NCBI GenBank assembly: GCA_039954875.1
Contig: CP157202.1
Span: forward strand, 1,178,001 to 1,242,000
Direction: 5' to 3'
Origin: G039954875 sp039954875
Lineage (GTDB): Bacteria; Bacteroidota; Bacteroidia; Flavobacteriales; Blattabacteriaceae
Length of the DNA stretch: 64,000 nucleotides
Positions 50,413 through 60,181 of this stretch are shown here, one piece after another. The notes beneath the pieces are model-generated. The model was not told the DNA's origin, searched no databases, and saw only the letters and a list, made by a program, of their open reading frames with translations. The number at the start of each line of letters is the position of its first letter. The first letter of the stretch is position 1. The position numbers and the translations under genes were made by a program.

Positions 50413-51387
50413 TTAGGCGTTTTGTGGGAGTTCTGAAAGATATTTTTCTAAATCTAATGCGGCCATACAACCCGTGCCGGCTGAAGTGATCGCCTGGCGG
50501 TAGATGGTGTCTTGAACGTCTCCAGCAGCAAATACACCGGGCTTGTTAGTACGGGTGCTGCTCTTTTCTGTAATGATATAACCTTTATTGTCCAAATCTA
50601 GTTGCCCTTCGAATAGGTCTGTATTAGGCTTATGCCCTATAGCTATAAACAGACCTTCTATGTTAATGATTTTCCTTTCAACTATGGTTTTCTTCCCATT
50701 TTTTTCTTCCCATACAGTAGCTTTAATCCCTTCGACCACTTTTTTACCTAAAACCTCTTCGACTTCGTAGCGGAATAGCACTTCTACATTGGATAAAACT
50801 GAGAGACGACGTTGCATGGCCTTTGAGCCTCTGAAGATGTCTCGCCTGACCAATATGTATACCTTGGTACATATCTTAGCTAAATAAATAGCCTCTTCCA
50901 AGGCGGTATCTCCACCACCGACTACGGCAATGTCCTTCCCTTTGTAAAAAAAACCATCACAGGTAGCACAAGCAGAAACTCCAGCTCCACGCAAACGTTG
51001 TTCGCTCTCCAAGCCCAGATATTTTATAGATGCTCCAGTAGCAATAATCACACCACGAGTCTTAACCAAACTTCCATCGTCTGCATGGATTTGATGTATG
51101 CCTCCTTTTTCATTTGAGAGGTCCACCAGGACTATGTGGTTAGTTTTGACAATAGTGCCAAAGCGTTCAGCTTGTTTTTTAAGGTTTTCCATCAGCTGAG
51201 GACCTATCACTCCATTGGGATATCCAGGATAATTATCCACATCTATAGTGGTGGTGAGTTGCCCACCGGGTTCCATGCCGGTATATACAACGGGGTTCAA
51301 GTCGGCACGGGAGGCGTATATTGCCGCTGAATAGCCGGCAGGTCCTGATCCGATGATGATACAATCTGTAACTTTTTTATCTGACAT
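50413..51387 (-). CDS. trxB: Thioredoxin reductase
   Basis: 324 aa. FAD motif GSGPAG (13-18), redox-active disulfide CATC (140-143), NADPH motif GGGDTALEEA, and C-terminal GVFAAGDVQD. Reduces thioredoxin with NADPH. A TAAATTTG element lies 15 nt before the ATG. It is an FAD enzyme, so it depends on riboflavin although ribH is broken. Confidence 0.95.
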   Translation of the reverse strand: MSDKKVTDCIIIGSGPAGYSAAIYASRADLNPVVYTGMEPGGQLTTTIDVDNYPGYPNGVIGPQLMENLKKQAERFGTIVKTNHIVLVDLSNEKGGIHQIHADDGSLVKTRGVIIATGASIKYLGLESEQRLRGAGVSACATCDGFFYKGKDIAVVGGGDTALEEAIYLAKICTKVYILVRRDIFRGSKAMQRRLSVLSNVEVLFRYEVEEVLGKKVVEGIKATVWEEKNGKKTIVERKIINIEGLFIAIGHKPNTDLFEGQLDLDNKGYIITEKSSTRTNKPGVFAAGDVQDTIYRQAITSAGTGCMAALDLEKYLSELPQNA

Positions 51388-51401
51388 AGATTGTTTTTTA
51401 G

Positions 51402-51409
51402 CAAATTTA
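51402..51409 (-). promoter_or_regulatory. Candidate -7 element of trxB
   Basis: Minus-strand TAAATTTG fits TAnnTTTG, 14 nt upstream of the trxB ATG. A very short leader would result. Confidence 0.35.
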
Positions 51410-51453
51410 TGAAACTATCCTTTCCGGGGAATCCGGGAATAGCGCTTTACAAT

Positions 51454-52458
51454 TTAATGTAATATTTTGAATAGGAGTTCTTTTAATAGTTCCTGTTCTG
51501 TTGTAGCAGGACTTTCTATGCCCTTAGATTGGGCATCTGCTACTCTGAGATACGAGATGATCTCTATCGTTTTTTTAAGGGAATAATGTTGAGCTGCCTG
51601 GATGTAATCTTTCAAGAAATAAGGAGAGATATTGAGCACCTTAGCCAGATGTGCCTCTTCAGTCATAACCAATGAATGGTACTTGATGAGTTGTGTAAAA
51701 AAATGGTACAACATCCCTAGACTAAGTGCTAAGGGATAACCATTTGATTTTTTTCCAAAATAATACACAATCTTATAGGCCATCAATACATTTTTGTTCG
51801 CGATGGCTTTTTGTAATTCGAAGTGATTATAAGTCTTGCTGATGCCTGTACTGGACTCAATGTTATCGGCAGTGATCTCGGATCCTTTAGGCAGGGTGAT
51901 GATCAGTTTATCCAATTCGACAGCCAGACGAGAGAGGTCTACACCGATGTGTTCGGTAAGGAGAAATTCGGATTTTTCTGTAATGGTGTATCCCATCTTC
52001 TTGACTTTTGCGCTGATCCAGGCAGGAATTTGGTATTCATACAATTTTTTACTTTGGAAGAGTACCCCATGTCGTTGAATACTTTTGTAGAGCTTTTTGC
52101 GTTTGTCTAGTATATTGTATTTATAGCAAATGACCAAGAGAGTACTGCTTACCGGATTTTCTACATAAGTGGTCAAGTCTTCGATATTTCTGGACAATTG
52201 TTGCGCTTCTTTCACGATGACGACCATATATGGGCCTACCATGGGATATCGTCTGGCGTAGGTCACAATAGTATGGATATCGGTATCTCGGCCATAAACA
52301 ACTATCTGGTCAAAAGCCTTTTCCGCTTCGCTCAATAAGTTTTCTTCAACCCAACGACTAATCACATCGATATAGTAGGGCTCTTCACCCATCAGAAAAT
52401 AGATAGGTTTCCTTTTTTTTGCTTTCAAATCAGCGATGATCTTTTCAGCGGGCTCCAT
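51454..52458 (-). CDS. holA: DNA polymerase III subunit delta
   Basis: 334 aa from the ATG at 52458 (a TTG one codon earlier is also open). KKRKPIYFLMGEEPYYIDVI, YARRYPMVGPYMVVIVKEAQQL, YVENPVSSTLLVICYK and EHIGVDLSRLAVELDKLI are the HolA pattern. The clamp-loader subunit opens the sliding clamp. Divergent from the HsdR_N gene with 25 bp between starts, a frequent Bacteroidota arrangement. Confidence 0.9.
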   Translation of the reverse strand: MEPAEKIIADLKAKKRKPIYFLMGEEPYYIDVISRWVEENLLSEAEKAFDQIVVYGRDTDIHTIVTYARRYPMVGPYMVVIVKEAQQLSRNIEDLTTYVENPVSSTLLVICYKYNILDKRKKLYKSIQRHGVLFQSKKLYEYQIPAWISAKVKKMGYTITEKSEFLLTEHIGVDLSRLAVELDKLIITLPKGSEITADNIESSTGISKTYNHFELQKAIANKNVLMAYKIVYYFGKKSNGYPLALSLGMLYHFFTQLIKYHSLVMTEEAHLAKVLNISPYFLKDYIQAAQHYSLKKTIEIISYLRVADAQSKGIESPATTEQELLKELLFKILH

Positions 52459-52483
52459 CAATATTTTTTATAAAATTCGCTTC

Positions 52484-52939
52484 ATGGTGATATTAAATTT
52501 TCCATCATACCACTTCCGCATGCAAAGTACGGATAATAAAGTCTACATTTTTTGCGTCGTCCGGAAAAAATTTTATCTACTTACGCCTGAAGAATGGGTA
52601 CGTCAGCACGTGATCCGCTTTTTGACAGATGTAAAAGGCTACGACCTGGCGGGTATTGCTGTAGAGGTCCCACTGCGATTGAATAATCTGGATAAGCGTT
52701 TGGACGTCGTCGTATATAAACAAGCTCAGCCTCATATCATCGTCGAATGCAAAGGACCTAACGTGAAGCTTTCGCAAGGAGTTTTCGATCAAATAGCTAG
52801 GTATAACATAGCTCTTGGAAGTTCTTATCTGATGGTCACCAATGGACTTATACATTTCTTTTACCAATTGGATAAAACCCATCAACGACTTGTCTTTCTA
52901 AAAGATCTACCCTTCGGAGCAACCTCAGATACTTTATAA
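52484..52939 (+). CDS. HsdR N-terminal domain protein (standalone)
   Basis: 151 aa from the ATG at 52484 (MVILNFPSYHFRMQ), the usual start; the open frame extends into holA. PD-(D/E)xK residues are visible: RLDVVVY (Asp74) and IIVECKG (Glu88, Lys90), followed by FDQIARYN. TPEEWVRQHVIRFL is a family signature. The domain belongs to type I restriction HsdR, but these short proteins lack helicase domains and are conserved beside holA. A nuclease function is possible and unproven. Confidence 0.87.
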   Translation: MVILNFPSYHFRMQSTDNKVYIFCVVRKKFYLLTPEEWVRQHVIRFLTDVKGYDLAGIAVEVPLRLNNLDKRLDVVVYKQAQPHIIVECKGPNVKLSQGVFDQIARYNIALGSSYLMVTNGLIHFFYQLDKTHQRLVFLKDLPFGATSDTL

Positions 52940-53390
52940 ACCCAAACATATGCTTCATAGTTCAAAAAGAGACCACAAACTTTTGACAAATAATTCTACT
53001 ATGGGCGGATTGGTCGCTAACGATACATTATGCACGTCGCACAATCACATAAGCATATTCACACGGACTCCTTGCGGATGCTTATCGGCGGATCTTTGAA
53101 GAAAATGGACCATCTAAGTCTTTCCTTCGATACATGTCCAGCGATCTGGGCATCACCCCCTTTTAGGCCTGAGAGCAACTTTTATAACTAAGTCCAGCTC
53201 TTTCTACATGTGCGCCGGTAGTGCCCGTAACAATCGAAGTTATATTTTTTTTTTAAGGACATTCAAATATTTCATCAGAAAATCCACTAACTCAGCTTTT
53301 TTCTATCGTGTGCTATGAGCACTATTTCCATCATACCAGATAATTTTTAAGCCTACGGATTTATACTAGAGTCTAACCCATGGTATTGGA
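52940..53390. other. Degraded stretch, gene not recognised
   Basis: Short plus-strand peptides (ADAYRRIFEENGPSKSFLRYMSSDLGITPF, assembled across a shift) look protein-derived. No family was recognised. A run of about ten T is at 53250. Confidence 0.35.
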
Positions 53391-54278
53391 TCATTGTCGA
53401 ACGACCTTAGTACCATGCTTCAAATCAGGAATGATATGTATGGCATGGTAGTTGACTATGTTATCAATGGGTTTTCTCACGATCTCTCCGATTTTCAGGT
53501 GGTATTCGGAAGCCACGGCAGCTAAGGTATCTTCATAATAGTGTGCGATGGATCCGATAAAATTCAATTCGACAGTCCTAGCCTCAGGATAGACCAATAT
53601 CTGGTTAACGATAAACTCATTGAGCGAATCATAAATGATCTTTTGAATGAATGGATCATGCTTATGGTCTACAACAAAACGGCTGAAGGAAGCCAAATAG
53701 GTATTGGCAAATGGGTTGCCGTACACATTTTTGTCCACCTCATATCGAGTCAGACGGAATTGTTTTTCAAAGGCCTCAGAGAGACGTTTAGGCATTTTTT
53801 TTAAAAAATAAACTCTGAGTACCCTCTTTCCAAAATGGCTACCACTACCTTCATCACCCAAGATAAAAGCCAACGAAGGGGTTTCTTCACGTAATTTTTT
53901 TCCATCAAAATAGCAAGAATTTGATCCAGTACCTAGGATACAAGCGATCACCGGACGACCTCTAAAACACGCATAGGCAGCAGCTAAAAGATCATGTTCT
54001 ACTAAATTTTGCGATTTTGGAAAAACTTCGTCTAAACATTTTTTGATAGTTTCGTTGTAGTGGAGACCTGAACAACCTGCTCCATAAAAAAACACGTGAG
54101 TCACTTCAGTGGCTGATTTGGCTAGTTCATCATTTTTACGGACTTCTTTGACCACATCTCCACTGGTAATAAAATAAGGATTAAGCCCAATGGTCTTGGT
54201 ACGAAATAATTCTTTTCCCTCTGGATCTACAATGACCCAATCGCTTTTAGTGGATCCGCTGTCGACTATCGCTATCAT
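53391..54278 (-). CDS. BadF/BadG/BcrA-type kinase (N-acetylglucosamine kinase-like)
   Basis: 295 aa. ASKHA ATPase motifs: IVDSGSTKSDWVIVD (phosphate 1), FFYGAGCSG, HDLLAAAYACF, CILGTGSNSCYFDG (phosphate 2), FILGDEGSGSHFGKRVL, and NFIGSIAHYYEDTLA (adenosine). It sits after gapA, as commonly seen in Bacteroidota, where it is called N-acetylglucosamine kinase. The family usually ends near NIVNYH; the last 17 residues here look like an extension past a lost stop. Substrate inferred, not shown. Confidence 0.85.
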   Translation of the reverse strand: MIAIVDSGSTKSDWVIVDPEGKELFRTKTIGLNPYFITSGDVVKEVRKNDELAKSATEVTHVFFYGAGCSGLHYNETIKKCLDEVFPKSQNLVEHDLLAAAYACFRGRPVIACILGTGSNSCYFDGKKLREETPSLAFILGDEGSGSHFGKRVLRVYFLKKMPKRLSEAFEKQFRLTRYEVDKNVYGNPFANTYLASFSRFVVDHKHDPFIQKIIYDSLNEFIVNQILVYPEARTVELNFIGSIAHYYEDTLAAVASEYHLKIGEIVRKPIDNIVNYHAIHIIPDLKHGTKVVRQ

Positions 54279-54346
54279 AATATGTGGGGTAATAATTTTT
54301 CAAAGTAAAGAATTTTGTAAAAATATCATGGTCATTATTTTCGATA

Positions 54347-55351
54347 TTATATCGAGGCAATATGTTCTATAAAATCTACCAATTTATGTGAATAGGCCGT
54401 TTCATTGTCATACCAAGCTACTACTTTGACAAAGGTGGGGTTTAACATGATACCTGCACCGGAATCAAAAATTGAAGTACGTCGATCTCCCAAGAAATCC
54501 ATTGATACTACAGCTTCTTCCGTATAGCCAAGGATGCCTTTCAACTCATTTTCCGAAGCACATTTCATTGCTCTTTTAATCATTTCGTAAGTGGTTTCTT
54601 GTTTCAGACGGACGGTCAGGTCTACTACAGAAACATCTGCAGTAGGTACGCGAAAGGCCATACCGGTAAGCTTACCATTGAGATCTGGTATCACTTTACC
54701 CACGGCTTTGGCCGCCCCTGTAGATGATGGGATAATGTTGACCAATGCCGAACGTCCCCCTCGCCAATCTCTCAATGATGGGCTATCCACTACTTTTTGA
54801 GTAGCTGTGGCAGCATGTACAGTGGTCATCAAACCTTCGATAATACCAAAGTTGTCATGTAATACTTTGGCCAAAGGGGCTAAACAATTGGTCGTGCAAG
54901 AGGCTGTAGATACAATATGTTGATCTGCTTTCAAGGAAGTATGGTTTACCCCCATGACAAACATAGGCGTGTTGTCTTTTGAAGGAGCAGACATAACCAC
55001 TTTTTTAGCACCTGCTTGCAAATGAGCTTGAGCTTTGTCCTGGGTGAGAAAAATACCTGTTGACTCTACGATATATTGAGCTCCGACTTGATTCCAAGCC
55101 AATTTAATAGGATCTTTTTCAGCCGTCACACGAATGATTTTTCCATCTACGATCAGTTGATCATTTGCTGCTTTGACCTCTCTCTTGACCCCCCCATGGA
55201 CCGAGTCATATCTGAGCATGTAAACTAAGTATTCGGGATCTACGAGATCATTGATTGCAACAACCTCAATGTTTTTATGTACCATGGCAGCGGTAAATAC
55301 CAACCTACCAATTCTACCGAAACCATTGATTCCAATTTTAATCTTTGACAT
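54347..55351 (-). CDS. gapA: Glyceraldehyde-3-phosphate dehydrogenase
   Basis: 334 aa. NAD-binding GINGFGRIGR (7-16) and Asp35 (AINDL) for NAD specificity. Catalytic Cys152 in SCTTNC, His179 in TTVHA. MAFRVPTADVSVVDLTVRL and WYDNE complete the family. Converts G3P to 1,3-bisphosphoglycerate. Lies 44 nt after pfkA on the same strand. Confidence 0.96.
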   Translation of the reverse strand: MSKIKIGINGFGRIGRLVFTAAMVHKNIEVVAINDLVDPEYLVYMLRYDSVHGGVKREVKAANDQLIVDGKIIRVTAEKDPIKLAWNQVGAQYIVESTGIFLTQDKAQAHLQAGAKKVVMSAPSKDNTPMFVMGVNHTSLKADQHIVSTASCTTNCLAPLAKVLHDNFGIIEGLMTTVHAATATQKVVDSPSLRDWRGGRSALVNIIPSSTGAAKAVGKVIPDLNGKLTGMAFRVPTADVSVVDLTVRLKQETTYEMIKRAMKCASENELKGILGYTEEAVVSMDFLGDRRTSIFDSGAGIMLNPTFVKVVAWYDNETAYSHKLVDFIEHIASI

Positions 55352-55395
55352 ATCCTTAAACTTTTTAAATTTTAATAATGATTATTTTTATCCTA

Positions 55396-56373
55396 TCAAA
55401 CTGCTATGATATCGGAAACTCTGATCAACTCTCGATCAATATCGTTGTGTTTCTGAATTGCATCTTTAAATGGAGTGAAGGTGATCTTGTTTGCTTTAGT
55501 ACCAGCCATCATCTCCCGCTTGCCTTCTCTCAAAGCTTCGACCGCAGCTACACCTAAACGACTGGCCAAGACACGGTCTGCACAACTGGGATTACCCCCA
55601 CGCTGGATATGCCCCAATATCGAAACACGGATATCATAATCGGGATATTTCATCCTCGTAGCTTGGGACAAATCATATACACCACCTAGTTTTTCTCCTT
55701 CGGCTACAATGATGATGCTAGAAGATTTACCTTCTTTATTCCCCCTTTCAATAGAAGCGAAAAGTTGATCAAGATTGTAGTTTTCTTCTGGGATGAGGAT
55801 ATCCAGTGCCCCAGTAGCTATGCCACTGTTAAGGGCGATAAAACCCGCATCTCGCCCCATGACTTCAACAAAAAACAACCTATCATGTGATGTAGCCGTA
55901 TCTCTAATCTTATCAATGGCTTCTATCGCTGTATTGAGTGCCGTGTCATACCCGATAGTGAAGTCTGCACCATAAATGTCATTGTCTATGGTGCCAGGAA
56001 TACCGATGATGGGTACGTCATGCTCTTGTCCAAAAACCATTGCTCCAGTGAAGGAGCCGTCCCCTCCAATTACGACCAAGCCTTCTAGACCAGATCTCTT
56101 GAAATTTTCGTAAGCTTTTTGTCTGTCTTCTGTAGTCTTAAATGATTCTGATCTGGCAGTCTTCAAAATCGTACCCCCGCGATGGATGATGTTTTTTACA
56201 TCTCTAGGGCCCAGAGGTACCATCTTCCCTTCGATCAAACCTTGATAGCCTAAACTGATACCCACACAATCTATACCGTAATGATAAGCTGCCCGCACTA
56301 CAGCACGAAGGGCAGCATTCATGCCCGGAGCGTCACCACCGGAAGTCATCACTCCTATTCTATTCAGCTTCAT
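55396..56373 (-). CDS. pfkA: ATP-dependent 6-phosphofructokinase
   Basis: 325 aa. Bacterial PfkA motifs: TSGGDAPGMNAALRAVVR (10-27), GGDGSF (103-108; Gly at position 104-equivalent with Asp is the ATP-type pattern), GIPGTIDNDI with catalytic Asp130, and EVMGRDAGFIAL. Commits fructose-6-phosphate to glycolysis. Forms a cluster with gapA and the BadF-type kinase, the best-preserved metabolic unit in the right half. Confidence 0.96.
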   Translation of the reverse strand: MKLNRIGVMTSGGDAPGMNAALRAVVRAAYHYGIDCVGISLGYQGLIEGKMVPLGPRDVKNIIHRGGTILKTARSESFKTTEDRQKAYENFKRSGLEGLVVIGGDGSFTGAMVFGQEHDVPIIGIPGTIDNDIYGADFTIGYDTALNTAIEAIDKIRDTATSHDRLFFVEVMGRDAGFIALNSGIATGALDILIPEENYNLDQLFASIERGNKEGKSSSIIIVAEGEKLGGVYDLSQATRMKYPDYDIRVSILGHIQRGGNPSCADRVLASRLGVAAVEALREGKREMMAGTKANKITFTPFKDAIQKHNDIDRELIRVSDIIAV

Positions 56374-56550
56374 GTAGTTATGAACAAATTTTATAGAGCT
56401 TTAAAACCTTGGTAAATTTATATATTTTTTATTAGGTTCATGAGCTTTATTTCAAAAACATTGTCGAATAGTTTACCTATTAAAAAGAAAGTTTATAAAA
56501 GTATTTTTTCTTCCAATCTATGTAGTTTTACAAAAAAAGTTCATCTCTTT

Positions 56551-57372
56551 TCAATAACTGATCTTATCTAAACTTATCTTTCCCCTAAAGATATAGAACG
56601 CAAATACCGTATAAGCAATCACCAAAATAGCACCGATGAGGACAAACATCATAATAATCTTGAGAGATTTTGTAGAAGATGCATCATTCTCAATCGTCAG
56701 ATTATAGACGGGATCTAAGGTAGATAAAACGATATTTGGGAAGAGTTCTACCCCAATGATGACAAAAAAATAAGACGATCATCAGTACGGAAAAAAAGAA
56801 GACATAAAGATACTTGCACGTGCTAATCTAGCAAGTGATATTCTTTATGCTGAGCACCATACAAACAGGAATGAAGAACATCCAAGGATCCGATTGGATC
56901 GTTCGACTCATGTGAGACACATACAAAAGTGTATAAAAACTCAATAAGAGTACGATAGTCACAAAGAAAATTGTCGTGTCGCATACAATGACAATCAACT
57001 TAGTATAAAGACGGTTTTCGGTTTTCATCACCAGATATATCGTACCATGCACCATTAACAAGGCCAACGTGGTGACTCCTACGATGAGTACGTAAGGATT
57101 GAAAAAATAAAACAGATTTCCTTAAAAAATCACCTTCTTTATCGATCGGAATGCCCAATAATACATGCCAAAAAATGATCCCTAACAAAAGGAATATACA
57201 ACTGCTCGAAAGAGCATAAAAAACATCCCACACCTTACGCCACCACTTCATAAGTTCTTTACTCCTAAATTCTAAGGAAATCGCTCTGAAAATCAAAATC
57301 ATCCAATATGGCATACCCTAGAAACAATTCTATGATGATGAAAAACCAACATATCGGGTAAGATAATCTCAA
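56551..57372 (-). pseudogene. cydB: Cytochrome bd oxidase subunit II relic with internal deletion
   Basis: Readable on the minus strand: LFLGYAILDDFDF (family GYxVLDGFDFG), directly joined in another frame to LIFRAISLEFRSKELMKWWRKVWDVFYALSS. The intervening 70-80 residues of the family, including the conserved GxxWDGNEVW segment, are missing. Then LLGIIFWHVLLGIPID, VHGTIYLVMKTENRLY, SDPWMFFIP and the end AILVIAYTVFAFYIFRG. Further shifts exist. CydB is part of the high-affinity quinol oxidase. Confidence 0.88.
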
Positions 57373-58459
57373 TAACGCTTCTATTTATTGTCTTATTAGT
57401 TTGACCATTTTATACCTATCATCTTGTACATGAGGCTATAATAAATATCCCCTTTGGCATAAGGTCCATATTGGATCTTCTTATTGAGCAAATAGAGAAA
57501 AATAAAAAGAGTGAACTATATACCAATGTAAACAGGATTAACGAGAAAAGTACGTAATTGGCCGTCACGACTTTTGATAAAGCCTATGAAGTTGCAGCAA
57601 GCAATAGACTAGCCAAAGGTTGCCTACCGGGTCTCTGCAGTAAACCAACCAGCTTAATTAGTAATTTAGAGGAAGCAAAACACCCCAGACAAACAATTAC
57701 ATCAACCAACGTTTTTCAAACAACTTACCCCTCCAGAGTAAATAGCAAGCATAAGTAGTGAAAAAGATGCGCCCCCCAATGGTTACAATGATATAGTACA
57801 TCTAAAACAATAAATCAGGTGTATCTAATCTATCTTCTGTCGTAGAGCTCTTCAATCCCCTAACTGGCTGCATAGTAAAGTTTCGATAAAGTAAAAAAGT
57901 AAGTCCCATAAGTATCTTAAAACCTTTAGTCTATTCTTTCTCCTTGTCTACATAACCCAATACATACATATCAACTACAGCTAGGCTATCATAATATCCT
58001 TCCATAGCAGCCAATTTAGACAACTGATAATGGGCTACGATCTCTTAATGGGCTACGATCTCTGCCGATCGGTGTCCTACAAATAGCTGCAAAAAACGAG
58101 GAAACAATAGCTACGATCCAAATATCTGAAAACATAGATCCTAAAATGACCATGACCATTGAGAGGAAATGTATTTTAGAACTTACCCAATCTCATCCGA
58201 AAAATAATATCCCCAAAAATCCGGATTCCAAAACGAAAGCTCCCCTCTCCCCCTAAGCGGATACCCCAATACCGAAGATCAATGCAAAGATATTAATATA
58301 AAAACGACTCATTTTATGTTACAATACCTCATCCTTTTTCAAATACATCCCTTCCATCAACACCATCACTAACCCTAAACCGATGCTCAAAGGCAGATAG
58401 CTGTAATGAAACGAGATGGTAAAAGCAAATTGAATGCGAGCAAATACTTCTACATCCAT
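57373..58459 (-). pseudogene. cydA: Cytochrome bd oxidase subunit I relic
   Basis: Starts MDVEVFARIQFAFTISFHYSYLPLSIGLGLVMVLMEGMYLKKD, matching CydA (LxRxQFAxTxxFHxxFxPLTIGL) with the heme-ligand His equivalent kept. A stop then follows, with scattered pieces (HKMSRFYINIFALIFGIGV). The remainder to the cydB relic is heavily eroded and shortened, and the Q-loop region cannot be read. Both subunits are therefore dead. Confidence 0.85.
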
Positions 58460-58672
58460 CAAAAAAGTATTTTAAGTAAAAAATAAATTTAAATGTTTTT
58501 TTATATCCCCTAGTAGGTAAAGCTTTCATTTAATGATCTCAAAATAGATCTATCCTCAGGTAAAAGTAAAGACAAAGGTTCCCTAAAAAGTCCCTACATA
58601 TCAAAATCAAAGTGAAAAATAATAAACATAGCGGTATGATGCTCCCCTCAGCCCCTCATTCATATAGATAAG

Positions 58673-59638
58673 ATGACCACGCCCGATGGAAAAGACCCGA
58701 TAGCAGGTACTATGATCTTTAATAACAGTGAACAAACACTGTGGTTTTATACAAAAGATGGATGGAAAAACATTACCCATAGACAGGAACCAAAACCAAA
58801 CCCTATAGATATTATGGTATATAATCATAATATTAAATATATAACTAATATATTTCATTCCTCTTTAATTTTATTAAAATAAGGAAAAATATACTCCTTA
58901 AGTTGTGATTATAGAGATTATGGATGATTAATAATAGGTGACAATAATAAATATTATAAGGATAATGAATTAAAGGAAATAACATTTTCCAAATCGCGAA
59001 AAGTAATAGTCGTAACTCTTGTGGCCTTTAGCGTTTATGTTTTAGTAGATAGAATCATCTACAGCTGAGGATACAATTTAGATAGCCAATCTAAATCTCC
59101 ATTACTGAATGGATTTAAACCTAATCAATTTAACCCCATCCCAACATAGATCATATTTCCAACAAAATATAAAATAATCGCTATGATTGTAATTGTCAAC
59201 AATGTATATACAATCACAGAAGGAGGAGTAGTCTATATTGGGTGGAGGGGATAAAAATGGCCAATTGGCTGAGGGTATAAAGAAAATAAAACCATTTCAA
59301 TAAAAATAAAATCTTTACCAAAAGTGAAGACCATAGCGGCATTACTATATAGCGCCTATACACTGACAGAAAGTGGACAAATTTATTCTTGGTGTAGTGG
59401 AGAAGTACTAGGACAGAACTGAGATCACACAAAGCTAGGTTTAGGAAAAATACCAGAGAATAAAAAGATCACACTCATCACTTCGTCTTTCTTCCCAATT
59501 AACCTATATGCATGGACAATAAATGAAGGAGGAAACCAGGTCTTCTATTTTACTTGAGGGAGGAATGATCATAATCAATTGGGAGATCTTACCCAGGAAA
59601 ACAAGTCACAACCAATCATATTTTTAGAATTCAAATAA
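58673..59638 (+). pseudogene. RCC1-repeat protein relic
   Basis: N-terminal MTTPDGKDPIAGTMIFNNSEQTLWFYTKDGWKNI resembles a leader seen in phage-tail or surface proteins. It is followed by RCC1-like blades: VLVDRIIYSWGYNLDSQSKSPLL (stop inside), NNVYTITEGGVVY, YSAYTLTESGQIYSWCSGEVLGQN, and LYAWTINEGGNQVFYF..GRNDHNQLGDLTQENKSQP. RCC1 propellers are typical of eukaryotic proteins and of some secreted bacterial effectors. Several in-frame TGA codons replace Trp or Gly positions. Confidence 0.75.
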
Positions 59639-59657
59639 ACAGGTATATTTGAATATC

Positions 59658-60041
59658 ATGGAAAGTAAAAACATTATATTGTTCGACGATATATGCAACC
59701 TGTGTAACAATTTTGTACAATTCATCATTCGAAATGATCCAAGGACAATATTCCAATTTGCCTCGCTCCAATCAACATTTGGTCAAAAAATATTACTAAA
59801 ACATGAATTGCCCTCTCAAACATTCAATTCACTCATTTTATGGGAAAATGGAAGATTATACCAAAAATCTACAGCCGTATTTAGAATTTTTAGAAAACTA
59901 AGATTTCCATTCAATCTTCTGATCGTATTTCTTCTCCTATCCAGATTCCTAAGAGACCCTATCTACACCATAATCTCAAAAAGGCGTTACCAACTACGAG
60001 GCAAGACAGACCATTGCATGATACCTAGCCCTACTTTATAA
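59658..60041 (+). CDS. DCC family thiol-disulfide oxidoreductase-like protein (DUF393)
   Basis: 127 aa from ATG 59658 (MESKNIILFDDICN); a TTG three codons upstream is open. The family signature FDGxCxLC reads FDDICNLCNNFVQFII (Cys13, Cys16). FQFASLQSTFGQKIL, SLILWENGRLYQKSTAVFRI and YTIISKRRYQLRGK are typical DUF393 segments. The CxxC suggests redox activity; the role is unknown. It is the only intact gene between pfkA and the right edge apart from the partial ABC transporter. Confidence 0.87.
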   Translation: MESKNIILFDDICNLCNNFVQFIIRNDPRTIFQFASLQSTFGQKILLKHELPSQTFNSLILWENGRLYQKSTAVFRIFRKLRFPFNLLIVFLLLSRFLRDPIYTIISKRRYQLRGKTDHCMIPSPTL

Positions 60042-60181
60042 AAAAATTATTGTAACCCCTTATACTCAGGCTAGCAACCACCAATATCCAACACCTTCCT
60101 CACCAACAAAAAAACATTACATATATCCGTCCATCAATGCAAAACATTCATCGCTAAGAGCTAATCACCGTTGAGAAGAAT

